DNA from: Rhodanobacteraceae bacterium
Lineage (GTDB): Bacteria; Pseudomonadota; Gammaproteobacteria; Xanthomonadales; SZUA-5
Length of the DNA stretch: 17,118 nt
Assembly: GCA_016717705.1 (NCBI GenBank)
Contig: JADKFD010000019.1
Span: forward strand, 1-17,118
Reading direction: 5' to 3'
Shown in pieces: positions 8,973 through 16,881 of the stretch. The stretch's first letter is position 1. Each line of letters opens with the position of its first letter. The translations under genes and the position numbers were made by a program. The notes under the pieces were generated by a model. The model ran no database searches and had not been told where the DNA came from. It was given only the letters and a program-made list of their open reading frames with translations.

Positions 8973-9235
8973 GAGAGCGTTTTGTCCGCAAAGGACGCAA
9001 AGGACGCAAAGGACGCAAAGGACGCAAAGGAAGAGCAAAGGCGGGTTGGGCCAAGGTGCCACCTAAACACGCCCCGCCTTGGGCCCATCGTGCGGCCTTC
9101 GCCAACCCGCCTCAATGCTCTTGGCTTCCCTTCGCGTTCTTTGCGTGTCCCGGCCCATCAGCAAGCTGGTGGCCGTTCGACGGCTCGCGGCATGCCGCTC
9201 GAAAGCCCGTCTCACCCTTTGCGGACCAATGCTCT
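8973..9235. repeat. MITE-like palindromic element with terminal inverted repeats
   Basis: The outer arms at 8973-8993 and 9215-9235 are inverted copies of about 20 bases (left AGAGCGTTTTGTCCGCAAAG; right, reversed, AGAGCATTGGTCCGCAAAG). Inside, 9015-9058 pairs with 9095-9150 as a long imperfect hairpin; both arms contain GCGGGTTGG and GAGCA next to CGCAAAG-type repeats. The central loop has CCAAGG/CCTTGG. The element fills most of the gap between hypE and hutU. No transposase is encoded and no clear target duplication was seen. Confidence 0.6.
8988..9032 (+). repeat. 9-bp tandem repeat GCAAAGGAC, five units
   Basis: Four perfect copies of GCAAAGGAC (8988-9023) are followed by a fifth unit, GCAAAGGAA (9024-9032), and then by a related GAGCAAAGG. 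The array starts 22 bases after the hypE stop and forms the left part of the palindromic element. Nine is a multiple of three, so an array like this can appear to encode a Lys-Asp-Ala repeat, but no gene uses it here. Confidence 0.9.
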
Positions 9236-9288
9236 GTCGGCAGAGCCGCCTATCATCCGCGCCCTGTCCCGCCGCGAGCGACCCGCGC

Positions 9289-10952
9289 ATGAGCACCCGC
9301 ATCGATCACACCCGTCTGGTTCGCGCCGCGCGCGGGTCGGCGATTTCCTGCAAGAGCTGGCTCACCGAAGCGGCGCTGCGCATGCTGATGAACAACCTCG
9401 ACCCCGAAGTGGCCGAGAACCCCAAGGACCTGGTCGTCTATGGCGGCATCGGCCGTGCCGCGCGCGACTGGGGAGTGTTTCGACGCGATCGTGCGCGCGC
9501 TCACCGTGCTCGGCGAGGATGAAACGCTGCTGATCCAGTCGGGCAAGCCGGTCGGCGTGCTGCGCACCCACAGCGACGCGCCGCGCGTGCTGCTGGCGAA
9601 CTCCAATCTGGTGCCGCACTGGGCGACCTGGGAGCACTTCCACGAGCTCGATCGCAAGGGCTTGATGATGTACGGCCAGATGACTGCCGGCTCGTGGATC
9701 TACATCGGCTCGCAGGGCATCGTCCAGGGGACCTACGAGACCTTCGTCGAGATGGGTCGCCAGCACTTTGGCGGCAATCTCAAAGGCAAGTGGATCCTCA
9801 CGGCCGGTTTGGGCGGCATGGGTGGCGCGCAGCCGCTGGCGGCGGCGATGGCTGGCGCCTGCTCGCTGAACATCGAGTGTCAGCAGAGCCGCATCGACAT
9901 GCGTCTGCGCACGCGCTACCTCGACGAACAGGCGAGCGATCTCGACGATGCGCTGGCGCGCATTGCGGCGCACACGGGCGCGGGACGTGCGATCAGCGTC
10001 GGCCTGCTCGGCAACGCCGCCGAGATTCTTCCCGAACTGGTGCGCCGCGGCGTCAAGCCGGACGCGGTGACCGACCAGACCAGCGCGCACGATCCGGTCA
10101 ATGGCTACCTGCCGATCGGCTGGAGCGTCGATCAGTGGTTCCAGCGGCGTAAAGCCGATCCCGATGGCACTGCACGCGCCGCCAAGGCCTCGATGCGCGA
10201 CCACGTCGAGGCCATGCTGGCCTTCCACGCCCAGGGCATCCCCACCTTCGACTACGGCAACAATATCCGCCAGATGGCCAAAGAGCAGGGCCTGGTGCAC
10301 GCTTTCGATTCCCCGGCTTCGTGCCGGCCTACGTGCGCCCGCTGTTCTGTCGCGGTGTCGGCCCGTTCCGCTGGGTCGCGTCGGGCGGCGATCCGGGAAG
10401 ACATCGCCAGGACCGACGCCAAGGTCAGGAGCTGATCCCGGAGACGCCCATCTGCACAACTGGCTGGACATGGCCGCGCAGCGCATCGCCTTCCAGGGTC
10501 TGCCGGCGCGCATCTGCTGGGTCGGCCTCGGCCTGCGCCATCGTCTGGGCCTGGCCTTCAACGAGATGGTGCGCAACGGCGAGCTGAAGGCGCCGATCGT
10601 GATCGGCCGCGATCATCTGGATTCGGGCTCGGTGGCCTCACCCAACCGTGAGACCGAGGCAATGAAGGACGGTTCCGACGCGGTCTCCGACTGGCCGTTG
10701 CTGAACGCGATGGGCGCGGTCGCGGGCGGCGCGACGTGGGTGTCGCTGCACCACGGCGGCGGCGTCGGCATGGGCTATTCGCAGCATTCGGGGATCGTCA
10801 TCGTCTGCGATGGCAGCGCGGACGCCGACCGGCGCATCGCCCGCGTGCTGTGGAACGATCCGGCGATGGGCGTGTATCGGCATCACGATGCCGGCTATGA
10901 GATCGCCAGCGAATGTGCACGGGAGCAGGGGTTGGTCTTGCCCATGGGGTGA
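9289..10952 (+). CDS. hutU: Urocanate hydratase (frameshifted)
   Basis: HutU hydrates urocanate to imidazolonepropionate in histidine degradation, using tightly bound NAD. The start ATG 9289 gives MSTRIDHTRLVRAARG. Family blocks follow: LRMLMNNLDPEVAENPKDLV, VYGGIGRAARDW, QSGKPVGVLRTHSDAPRVL, GLMMYGQMTAGSWIYIGSQG, the NAD-binding TAGLGGMGGAQPLAAAMAG near 9800-9857, TDQTSAHDPVNGYLPIGW, FDYGNNIRQMA, the catalytic-Cys region FVPAYVRPLFCRGVGPFRW, VGLGLRHRLGLAFNEMVR and GGATWVSLHHGGGVGMGYSQ. The span corresponds to about 555 codons, the normal length. Indels lie near 9472 (extra G in a G run), 10310, 10385, 10428 and 10440. No hutH, hutI, hutC or hutG is in the window, so it is separated from other hut genes, at least on this side. 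Confidence 0.96.
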
Positions 10953-11071
10953 TGCGGGTGGGTTGTTGGTGGCGGTGTTGGCGCGCCGGGACCCTGCAAG
11001 GCGTTTGCCGCGATGCTCGCGCACCAGCGCCATCCAACCCGCTGAGCTCGGCCGAAGACCTAAACCGCTCC

Positions 11072-11440
11072 ATGCCTCGCTGGCTCTACCTCGCAATCGC
11101 CTACCTTTGCCTCGGCCTCGGCTTCATCGGCATCTTCGTGCCCGGACTGCCGACCACGCCATTCGTGCTGGTTGCCCGCCTGGGCGGCAGCGGCAGGCGT
11201 CGGCGGCTGCATCGCTGGTTCCATGCCACGCGATTTTCGGCCCGATGGTGCGCGACTGGGATCGCCATCAGGCGGTCAGTCGCCGCGCCAAGTGGACCGC
11301 GACGCTATCGAGCATGGTCGCCTGCGGCGTGATCTTCTTCCTGACCTCGCCGCGCTGGTGGATGGCGGCGATCGGCTGCGGAATCGATCGCGGTCGTGGC
11401 GATCTGGCTATGGCTGCGCCCCGAGCCGCCGAAACCGTAG
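11072..11440 (+). CDS. DUF454/YbaN family inner-membrane protein (frameshifted)
   Basis: The reconstructed product has about 122 residues. The N-terminal membrane segment and family signature read LYLAIAYLCLGLGFIGIFVP followed by GLPTTPFVLVA. After an indel near 11175 the frame continues with LHRWFHATRFSARW / FGPMVRDWDRHQAVSRRAKW, then the hydrophobic stretch MVACGVIFFLTSPRWWMAAI and a final helix ending IWLWLRPEPPKP at TAG 11438-11440. This pattern is typical of the small YbaN/DUF454 proteins, whose function is unknown. The gene is separated from hutU by 119 bases and is convergent with pgk. Confidence 0.8.
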
Positions 11441-11518
11441 GGTTGGCCGCGCGGAGACTCGGCTCATCGCGCTGCATGCCCGGTCGTAGATGGTTGTGCA
11501 GGCGTGCAGACTGTTAAC

Positions 11519-11600
11519 CTGGAGTGCGGTGGCCCGCCGCGAGATTGCCGTTAGCGCCCATCGCGTCGATCCAAAGCGCCGGCAAGCCGGCGCACTCCAG
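11519..11600. repeat. Palindromic element with perfect 10-bp ends, between convergent genes
   Basis: The ends CTGGAGTGCG (11519-11528) and CGCACTCCAG (11591-11600) are perfect inverted copies. The right half contains a second strong hairpin, GCGCCGGC-AA-GCCGGCGC (11576-11593). The element lies at the meeting point of the DUF454 gene and pgk. The hairpin could end transcription from both sides, but it lacks a T tract, so this is inference. Confidence 0.7.
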
Positions 11601-12796
11601 ATGGCGCGACACCTCGCTGACGCGCCGCGCGCGTCTGCAGCATCGCGACCGCCGGCAAGGTATTGCCCTCGAGGAATTCGAGGAAGGCACCGCCGCCGGT
11701 GCTGATGTAGCCGATGTCCTTCTCGATGCCGTACTTCTCGATCGCCGCCAGCGTGTCGCCGCCGCCGGCGATGGAGAAGGCCTGCGACTTGGCGATCGCC
11801 TGCGCGATGGCCTTGGTACCTTCGCCGAAGGCGTCGAACTCGAACACGCCGACCGGGCCATTCCAGACCACGGTGCCGGCCCTGGCGATCAATTCGGCAT
11901 AGTGCGCGGCGGTTTTCGGGCCGATGTCGAGAATCATCTCCTCGGCGGAAACCGTGTCGATGCCCTCGACCGTCGCCTTGGCATCGGCGGCGAAAGCCGG
12001 CGCGGTGACCACATCGAGCGGCAGCGGGATGCTGGCCCCGCGCGCGCTGGCTTTGGCGACGATGGCGCGCGCCGCGTCGAGCAGATCGGCTTCGCACAGC
12101 GACTTGCCGACGCCGAAGCCTGCTGCGGCGATGAAAGTGTTGGCGATGCCGCCACCAACGATCAGCTGATCGACCTTGTCGACCAGGTTGCCGAGCAGTT
12201 CCAGTTTGGTCGACACCTTGGAGCCGGCGACGATCGCCAGCAGCGGGCGCTTGGGCTGCAGCAGGGCCTTGGCCAGTGCGTCGAGTTCCGCCGCCAGCAG
12301 CGGGCCGGCACAGGCGATCGGCGCGAATTTCGCCACGCCGTGGGTGGAGGCCTGGGCGCGGTGGGCGGTGCCGAAGGCGTCCATCACGGCTCTACATCGC
12401 ACAGTGCCGCCATCCGCTTCGACAAGGCTTCATCGTCCTTTTCCTCACCGGCGTTGAAGCGCACGTTCTCGCACAGCGCGACCGCACCGGGCGCCACGTC
12501 GACGCCATCCAGCCAATCGCGCACCAGCGGCACCGGCTGTCCCAGGTGCGCGCTCAGCCACGCGGCGACCGGTGCCAGCGACGCGGCGGCGTCGAACACG
12601 CCTTCCTTGGCCGACCCAGATGCGACATCACCAGCACCCGCGCGCCGGCGGTCATTTGCCGCCCTGATCGTCGGCAACGCCGCGGCCCAGCGCTGCTCGC
12701 TGGTGATGCGCCCGTCGCGATCGGTACGTTCAGATCCTCGCGGATCAGCACGCGTTTGCCGGCGAGATCGAGATCAGTCATGCGCAGAAAATTCAT
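11551..12796 (-). CDS. pgk: Phosphoglycerate kinase (frameshifted)
   Basis: Pgk transfers phosphate between 1,3-bisphosphoglycerate and ADP in glycolysis. The start ATG 12796-12794 (MNFLRMTDLDLAGKRVLIRE) is preceded on the minus strand by GGAG seven bases away. This supports it over the internal ATG six codons later. Family motifs are RVLIREDLNVPI, RVLVMSHLGRP, VALCENVRFNAGEE, VMDAFGTAHRAQASTHG, AIVAGSKVSTKLELL, LIVGGGIANTFIAA, VVWNGPVGVFEFDAFGEGT, SIAGGGDTLAAIEKYG and STGGGAFLEFLEGNTLPAV. Indels occur near 12720, 12655, 12615 and 12385. The natural C-terminus should be near LPAVAMLQTRA (about 11620). The main frame reads on to 11551 and another to 11514, inside the palindromic repeat, so the true stop is uncertain. 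Confidence 0.96.
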
Positions 12797-12881
12797 GGCG
12801 GGCTCCAGGATTTGCAGGTGGTCAGCCAGATAGCATAGGGGTGTTGGCGCGGGCGGTATTGATCAAATGCCGGTCGAAAAA

Positions 12882-12906
12882 GGGATCGCGCGCGACCGCG
12901 CTCCCA
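12882..12906 (-). repeat. REP-type palindrome, minus orientation
   Basis: Read on the minus strand it begins GTGGGAGCGCGG and ends TCGCGCGCGATC, the class of short REP elements with a G-rich head and a CG-alternating stem. It forms an inverted pair with the copy at 12935. Confidence 0.7.
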
Positions 12907-12934
12907 CGAGCTTGCCGCAGATCCACGCAAGACT

Positions 12935-12986
12935 TGTAGGAGCGCGCTCGCGCGCGATGCTCTTCAACCAGCAACCGACAACCGAT
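12935..12986 (+). repeat. REP-type element plus ACCGACAACC tail, left copy
   Basis: It starts TGTAGGAGCGCG, continues CTCGCGCGCGATGCTCTTCA and ends in an ACCGACAACC-type tail. The same unit occurs in inverted orientation at 13627-13694, on the other side of the response-regulator gene. Confidence 0.75.
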
Positions 12987-13160
12987 CACCACCATCCGCT
13001 AGCGCATCGCCCCCTGTTTGGCGGATGCTTCACCGACCGGTCGCAGAGCTGGGGCGGCGGGCGTGCTTTGCATCACAGGATGCGCGGGGTCGATCGCGCA
13101 TGCTCGCGCCGCCGGCAAAATCGGCTGCAATGCGGTAATTGGGGCTAGGAAGGGGACACC

Positions 13161-13738
13161 ATGGGCCTGTTCGATTTCATACGCGGCATCTTCGGCGGCA
13201 AAAGCCGCGGACGATCGTCGCTTCAAGAATCGCCCGGCGAGTCAAGCGTGGTACGCGATTCTGATCATCGACGACCTCGACCACGGTCGTTACCATGCTG
13301 CGGCACATGCTGGAGCAGAACGGGTACAGGCCGCTGGAGGCTTTCGATGCCGAGAGCGGCATTCAGATTGCCAAGGAGAGTTTGCCACGCCTGATCTTCC
13401 TGGACATCGTGCTGCCGGGCATGAACGGCTTCGCGGCGCTGCGCGCACTGCGACGCGATCAGCTCACCGCGGATATCCCGATCATCGCGATGAGTGGCAA
13501 CGACAAGCCACCGGAACATTTCTGGGCGCAGAAGATCGGCGCCGACGATTTTCATGAAGAAGCCGTTCTCGCGCCCGAGGTGTTCGCGCGGGTGGATCGG
13601 CTGCTGGGCGGGAATGTAAAGGCTTTCGGTTGTCGGTCTTGGTCGGGTTGTCGGTTGTCGGTTGAAGAGCATCGCGCGCGAACGCGCTCCTACAACCCGC
13701 CAGGCGAAGGGAGCGCTCGCGCGCGATGCCTGTCCTGA
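13161..13738 (+). CDS. Single-domain response regulator, PilG/PilH-like (frameshifted)
   Basis: The start ATG 13161 has a strong ribosome-binding site. A short N-terminal leader (MGLFDFIRGIFGGKS) precedes the receiver domain. After indels near 13205 and 13272 the domain reads YAILIIDD-STTVVTML, LEQNGYRPLEAFDAESGIQI, LIFLDIVLPGMNGF with the phospho-accepting Asp, IPIIAMSGNDKPPE and IGADDF. The frame then reads HEEAVLAPEV where MKKPFSRPEV is expected. One extra T and one missing G either side of it restore the conserved Lys-Pro. No output domain follows, so it probably signals by protein contact, as in twitching-motility or chemosensory pathways; that is inference. The core ends at RVDRLLGG, about 13613. 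The last roughly 40 residues are translated REP sequence and may not be real; a one-base shift would stop at TAA 13618. Confidence 0.82.
13627..13694 (-). repeat. REP-type element plus ACCGACAACC tail, right copy (inverted)
   Basis: On the minus strand it reads TGTAGGAGCGCG, then a CG-alternating stem, GATGCTCTTCAACC and several ACCGACA units. This matches the left copy at 12935-12986 over about 50 bases. It covers the 3' end of the response-regulator reading frame. Confidence 0.75.
13709..13730 (+). repeat. REP-type palindrome, plus orientation
   Basis: The sequence GGGAGCGCTCGCGCGCGATG is a plus-strand REP copy 15 bases from the inverted copy ending at 13694, so the two form an inverted pair. 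Confidence 0.65.
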
Positions 13739-13797
13739 TTCCTGATTCCGATCCCCGATTCCTGATTCCCGATTCCCGATTCTGATTCCCGGTTCCC
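13735..13797. repeat. GATTCC/GATTCCC tandem repeat tract
   Basis: About eight imperfect copies of a 6-8 base unit (CTGATTCC, CCGATTCC, CCGATTCT) run between the REP pair and the 3' end of the minus-strand dehydrogenase. Similar GGGAATC arrays are frequent in Xanthomonadaceae intergenic DNA. Confidence 0.8.
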
Positions 13798-14554
13798 ACG
13801 CCAGATAGCCGCCATCGACCGGCAATACCGCGCCGGTGACATAGGATGACGCCGGACTGAGCGAGATAGAGCACGGCCCGGCGCACTTTTTCCGGTTGCG
13901 CCATGCGCGCCGCTGCGGAATCAGCGGCATGATCATCTTCAGGATCGCCGGCGACTGGGTGATCGCGAACTTGGTGTCAGTCAGGCCCGGCAAGACCGCG
14001 GATTGACGCGAATCTGCTAGCCCGCCAGTTCTCTGGCCCAGGCCTGGGTCATCGAGATGATGGCCGCCTGGAGAAGGAGTAAACGCCCTGGCCGAAAGCG
14101 GGTCGTCGCCGTTGACACTAGCGATGTTGACGATCGCGCCGCCGGTCGACATGCGCTTGGCAGCCTGCTGCGTGGTGTAGAAATAGCCCGCGGATATTGA
14201 CGTCCACGGTCTTATGGTAGGCATCGAGCCCCAGTCCAGCATCGGCCCGAAATACGGATTCGCCGCGGCGTTGTTGACCAGTAGCTGCGGCGTCAGGCCC
14301 TTGGCGTCGAGTTCGGCGAACAAGGCGTCGATGGCTGCGGGTTCGCCGATATGGGCGGCCACCGCGAGCGCAGCTGTCCGTTCGCTTCGCGGATGCCTCG
14401 CGGCAACAGCTGCGCAGGCATCCAGTTTGCGGCTGCCGACGATCACCCGGGCGCCGTGCGCGGCCAGTAAGCGGGCGATGGCCTCGCCGATGCCGCGACT
14501 GGCGCCGGTGACCAGGGCGGTTTTGCCAGTCAGATCAAACAGCGCAGCGGACAT
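13790..14554 (-). CDS. Short-chain dehydrogenase/reductase (frameshifted)
   Basis: This is an NAD(P)-dependent oxidoreductase of the classical SDR family. The start ATG 14554-14552 (MSAALFDLTGKTALVTGASR) has AAGGAAGG upstream. The cofactor motif TGASRGIGE is at about residues 17-25. LLVNNAAANPYFGP carries the NNA motif, and GGAIVNIASVNG carries the catalytic Ser. With one added A at 14071 the frame gives GQGVYSFSKAAIISMTQAWA, which restores the catalytic YxxxK. The end reads SSYVTGAVLPVDGGYLAW, the normal SDR C-terminus. It runs without a stop into the GATTCC repeat, so a lost stop or indel near 13790 is likely. The length of about 255 residues is normal. The substrate is unknown. It is divergent from a second SDR, and the 79-base gap between the starts must hold both promoters. 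Confidence 0.88.
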
Positions 14555-14633
14555 ATCCAGGCCTTCCTTTAGTCTTGAGCGGTAGGCGCGGAGTCTGCAT
14601 GCTTGCGCCCGAGCAATCCAAGGGGAAAGGCAC

Positions 14634-15518
14634 ATGAGCGGCCGGCGCGTACTGATTACCGGGGCGGGTAGCGGCCTCGGGCGTGAACTGGCCCGTTGCT
14701 ATGCCGAGCGCGGCGATCGGGTCGCCTGCGTAGACATGTACGCCGACCGCGCGCAGGAGACCTGCAAGCTGCTGACCGGTGGCGGGCACATGGCGCTGGT
14801 CGCCGACGTGGGCTCGGATGCCGCCATGGCGGCGCTCAAGGGCCAGGTCATGGGCGCCTGGGGTGGCCTGGACGTGCTGGTGAACAACGCCGGCATCGCC
14901 TGCGGCGGCGAATGCGCGCACGTCAGTGCCGCCGAGTGGCAACGCACACTCAACATCAATCTGATGGGTGTGGGCCGCGGTGTACGCGAATTCGTCCCGA
15001 TGATGGAGCCGGAGGGCAACGGGTTGGTGATCAACGTCGCCTCCTTCGCCGGTCTGGCCGGGGCGCCGGGCCTGGGCGCCTACGGGGTGTCCAAAGCCGC
15101 CGTGGTGGCCCTCTCCGAGGGCATGCGCGCAGAGTTGATCGGCAAGGGCATCGTCGTCAGCGTTTCTGCCCGAGCTTCTTCAAGACCAATCTGCTGGACT
15201 CTTTCCAGGGGGGCATGCGATGCGCCGATGAAACACATGGTCGCGAAGCTGATGGAAAAGAGCCCCGATCAACGCCAGCGATGTTGCGCGCTTCACGGTC
15301 GGGCGGCCGAAACGAACGTGGTCGTTTCCTGCTACTGCCGCACAGGACACCCGCATCCGCTGGCTGCTCGGGCGCTGCTGCTGGGGCTGTACTTCAAGGA
15401 ATTGCCTGAAGTACGTGGCCAAGAGAGATTGCAAGGAAGGCGAAGTGAAAGGCGGTCGTCGGATTTGGGAAGGCGTGCGCGCAAGCGCTATCCTGCAATT
15501 CTTGCGTGGATTCGCTGA
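14634..15518 (+). CDS. Short-chain dehydrogenase/reductase (frameshifted C-terminus)
   Basis: The start ATG 14634 follows AAGGGGAAAGG by three bases. The frame is clean to residue 176. It has the cofactor motif TGAGSGLG at 9-16, an acidic residue after the second strand (CVDMYADR), NNAG at 84-87, Ser137 in VINVASFAG, and Tyr150/Lys154 in AYGVSKAAV, so the catalytic set is complete. After an indel near 15165 the frame reads CPSFFKTNLLDSFQG, then MKHMVAKLMEKSP in the first frame again, and SDVARFTVG in another. The C-terminus is uncertain: one frame stops at 15409 and another at TGA 15516-15518. The tail (FLLLPHR, RIRWLLGRCCWGLYFKEL) is Arg-rich, as in SDRs with a membrane-associated C-terminal extension. 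The substrate is unknown. It is convergent with ispA. Confidence 0.87.
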   Translation: MSGRRVLITGAGSGLGRELARCYAERGDRVACVDMYADRAQETCKLLTGGGHMALVADVGSDAAMAALKGQVMGAWGGLDVLVNNAGIACGGECAHVSAAEWQRTLNINLMGVGRGVREFVPMMEPEGNGLVINVASFAGLAGAPGLGAYGVSKAAVVALSEGMRAELIGKGIVVSVSARASSRPICWTLSRGACDAPMKHMVAKLMEKSPDQRQRCCALHGRAAETNVVVSCYCRTGHPHPLAARALLLGLYFKELPEVRGQERLQGRRSERRSSDLGRRARKRYPAILAWIR

Positions 15519-15521
15519 GGT

Positions 15522-15548
15522 TGTAGGAGCGCGCTTGCGCAATCTCTC
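15522..15548 (+). repeat. REP-type palindrome between convergent genes
   Basis: TGTAGGAGCGCGCTTGCGCA begins four bases after the dehydrogenase stop and ends just before the ispA stop. The GCGC-TT-GCGC core is a short perfect stem. It belongs to the same class as the copies near the response regulator. Confidence 0.7.
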
Positions 15549-15563
15549 ATCAACAGCCAGCAA

Positions 15564-16579
15564 TCAGCTCTCGCGTTCACCACCGCAGCACGCCAGCGCG
15601 CGCCAGCGCGTCGGCGCGCTGATCGAAAGCCGACCAGCGCTTCGATGGCGAAATCCGCGATACAAAGGCGCCGATCCAGCGCGATTCGTCGATGCCGACC
15701 AGGCCGGAAGTGAATCAGTTTGCCGCGCTGTCAGAACCACTGCGGCTTGCCGATGACTTCGGTGTCGCCCAGCACATCAAGCATCGTCCTGAATCTAGAA
15801 GCCAAGAAGCCCAATTCGCGTGACCATGGCGGGCCCAGGGACGCGAACTGAGCGCTGCTTTCCTCGCACCCGGCCCGCCAGCGCGCCCGGGCGGCGCTGA
15901 GGCGCGGATCAGCGCACCGGTCTTGTAGCGATGCCCGCCGTTCGGGTTGTTCCCAGGCTCAGCTGCTGGCGCCGCGCGGCGAAGATCGATGGCCTGGCCG
16001 CCAGCCATGCCAGGCAGGCCGCAGGCGTTGGCGGGCGTAAACGCAGCGCTAAAGCTGATTGCGCGCGGCGACCGATAACGGTGCGCGCGCGAGCACCGCG
16101 AAGACCAGCGCCGCCGCGGCTGTCGCGGGCCGGGGATCGCTATCGGCCTCTATAGAGGCGATGTAGCCGAATCGGCTTGCCACTTGGCGTTTCCCAGCTC
16201 GTCGTCAATCATCGCCGGCAAGTCATCGTGAATCAGCGAATAAGCGCGAATGATCTCGACCGCCGCCGCTGGAAGATCGAGTTCCAGATCATCGACGCCG
16301 AAGGCGCCGCCGCAGCCCGCATGGAGCCAGCGTCGGCCGCAGGCGCTTGCCGCCGCCGAGTGCGCTGTAGCGCATCGCGGCATGCGGTTGCTGCGCGGCA
16401 ACTGATCAGGCGTCAACAGCCGCGCGTTCCAGCGCCGAACTCTGCGCGTACCGCCGATTTGCGTCAGAAGGTGAGAACTAACGCCCAAGTCATCGATGGC
16501 GGTGCGCCCAGTCGGTAGGGCGCCGCGGCTGGCGCTGCTGCGTGGGGCCGGTTGATGAAAGCTCCACCAGCGTGTTCAT
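15564..16579 (-). CDS. ispA: (2E,6E)-farnesyl diphosphate synthase / polyprenyl synthetase (heavily frameshifted)
   Basis: IspA condenses isopentenyl and dimethylallyl diphosphates to C15 farnesyl diphosphate for quinones and undecaprenyl carriers. The start ATG 16579-16577 (MNTLVELSS) lies just after the xseB stop. Recognisable blocks are AFGVDDLELDLPAAAVEIIR, AYSLIHDDLPAM with the first Asp-rich region, ALVFAVLA, GGQAIDLR, YKTGALIRASA and, after correction, IQDDLDVLGDTEVIGKPQ with the second Asp-rich region. The protein ends near ALACCGGERES with stop TGA at 15566-15564; a one-base shift gives the usual VVERES-like end. The reconstructed length of about 338 codons is slightly above the usual 295-300, so the start or some insertions may be wrong. 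In the first motif ATGATTGAC stands where ATGGATGAC is expected, probably a sequencing error. GGPP synthase is an alternative, but the xseB link favours IspA. Confidence 0.88.
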
Positions 16580-16581
16580 GA

Positions 16582-16881
16582 TCAGCTCCGCGTGGCTCAG
16601 GAGGCGTTTCCGGGTCAGGGCGCACGCGCCCGGCCGGATCGTTGCCCTTGAGCAGCAGGTCGACGCGCAGTTCACGCCTCGTCAGCGGGCGCCTTCTGGC
16701 AGTTCTGGTACAGCGCCATACCGCGCTCGAAGGCGTCGGCTTGGAATCGCCCCGGCGTCAGATCGCACCTTCCATGCGCGCGGAAAACCAGCGGCTCCGG
16801 GATTTCGTCCAGAGACTTCTCGAAGTCGGCGATCGCGCCGGGATTACGGGCCGGGGTGTCCCGGTGTGGAGTCTCAGACAT
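16582..16881 (-). CDS. xseB: Exodeoxyribonuclease VII small subunit (frameshifted)
   Basis: XseB is the small coiled-coil partner of XseA in exonuclease VII, which degrades single-stranded DNA. The start ATG 16881-16879 (MSETPHRDTPARNP) leads to IADFEKSLDE, CDLTPGR, AFERGMALYQNCQKA and, after an indel near 16684, ELRVDLLLKGND. This is the conserved FE-SL-EL...AFERG...C...L-AE core. The stop TGA (16584-16582) is two bases before the ispA start, so the pair is probably coupled. The reconstructed length is about 99 residues, slightly longer than the usual 75-90 because of N- and C-terminal tails. XseA is not in the window. No clear ribosome-binding site precedes the ATG. Confidence 0.88.

Larger units (their letters stand above)
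12797..13160. other. Intergenic region with REP pair, divergent pgk and response regulator
   Basis: These 364 bases separate divergent genes and hold no supported gene. They contain an inverted pair of REP-type elements (12882-12906 and 12935-12960) and an ACCGACAACCGA tract after the second. Next to the response-regulator start is a strong ribosome-binding site (AGGAAGGGGA, about five bases before ATG 13161). No confident promoter was identified. Confidence 0.6.

Noticed and set aside
8988..9041. CRISPR-like direct repeats
   Set aside because: The units are 9 bp and contiguous with no unique spacers, so this is a tandem repeat and not a CRISPR array.
7707..9533. Plus-strand frame of 608 codons spanning hypE, the repeat element and hutU
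   Set aside because: Only its middle part is HypE. The rest is out-of-frame hypD, translated repeat and out-of-frame hutU. It arises from indels and from the 9-bp array having no stop.
11524..12939. Plus-strand frame of 471 codons opposite pgk
   Set aside because: pgk motifs are unmistakable on the minus strand. This frame is Arg/Ala-rich shadow sequence.
13265..14635. Minus-strand frame of 456 codons that would fuse the dehydrogenase to a long C-terminal part
   Set aside because: Beyond VDGGYLAW it translates GATTCC repeats, REP elements and the antisense of the response regulator, so a fusion protein is not credible.
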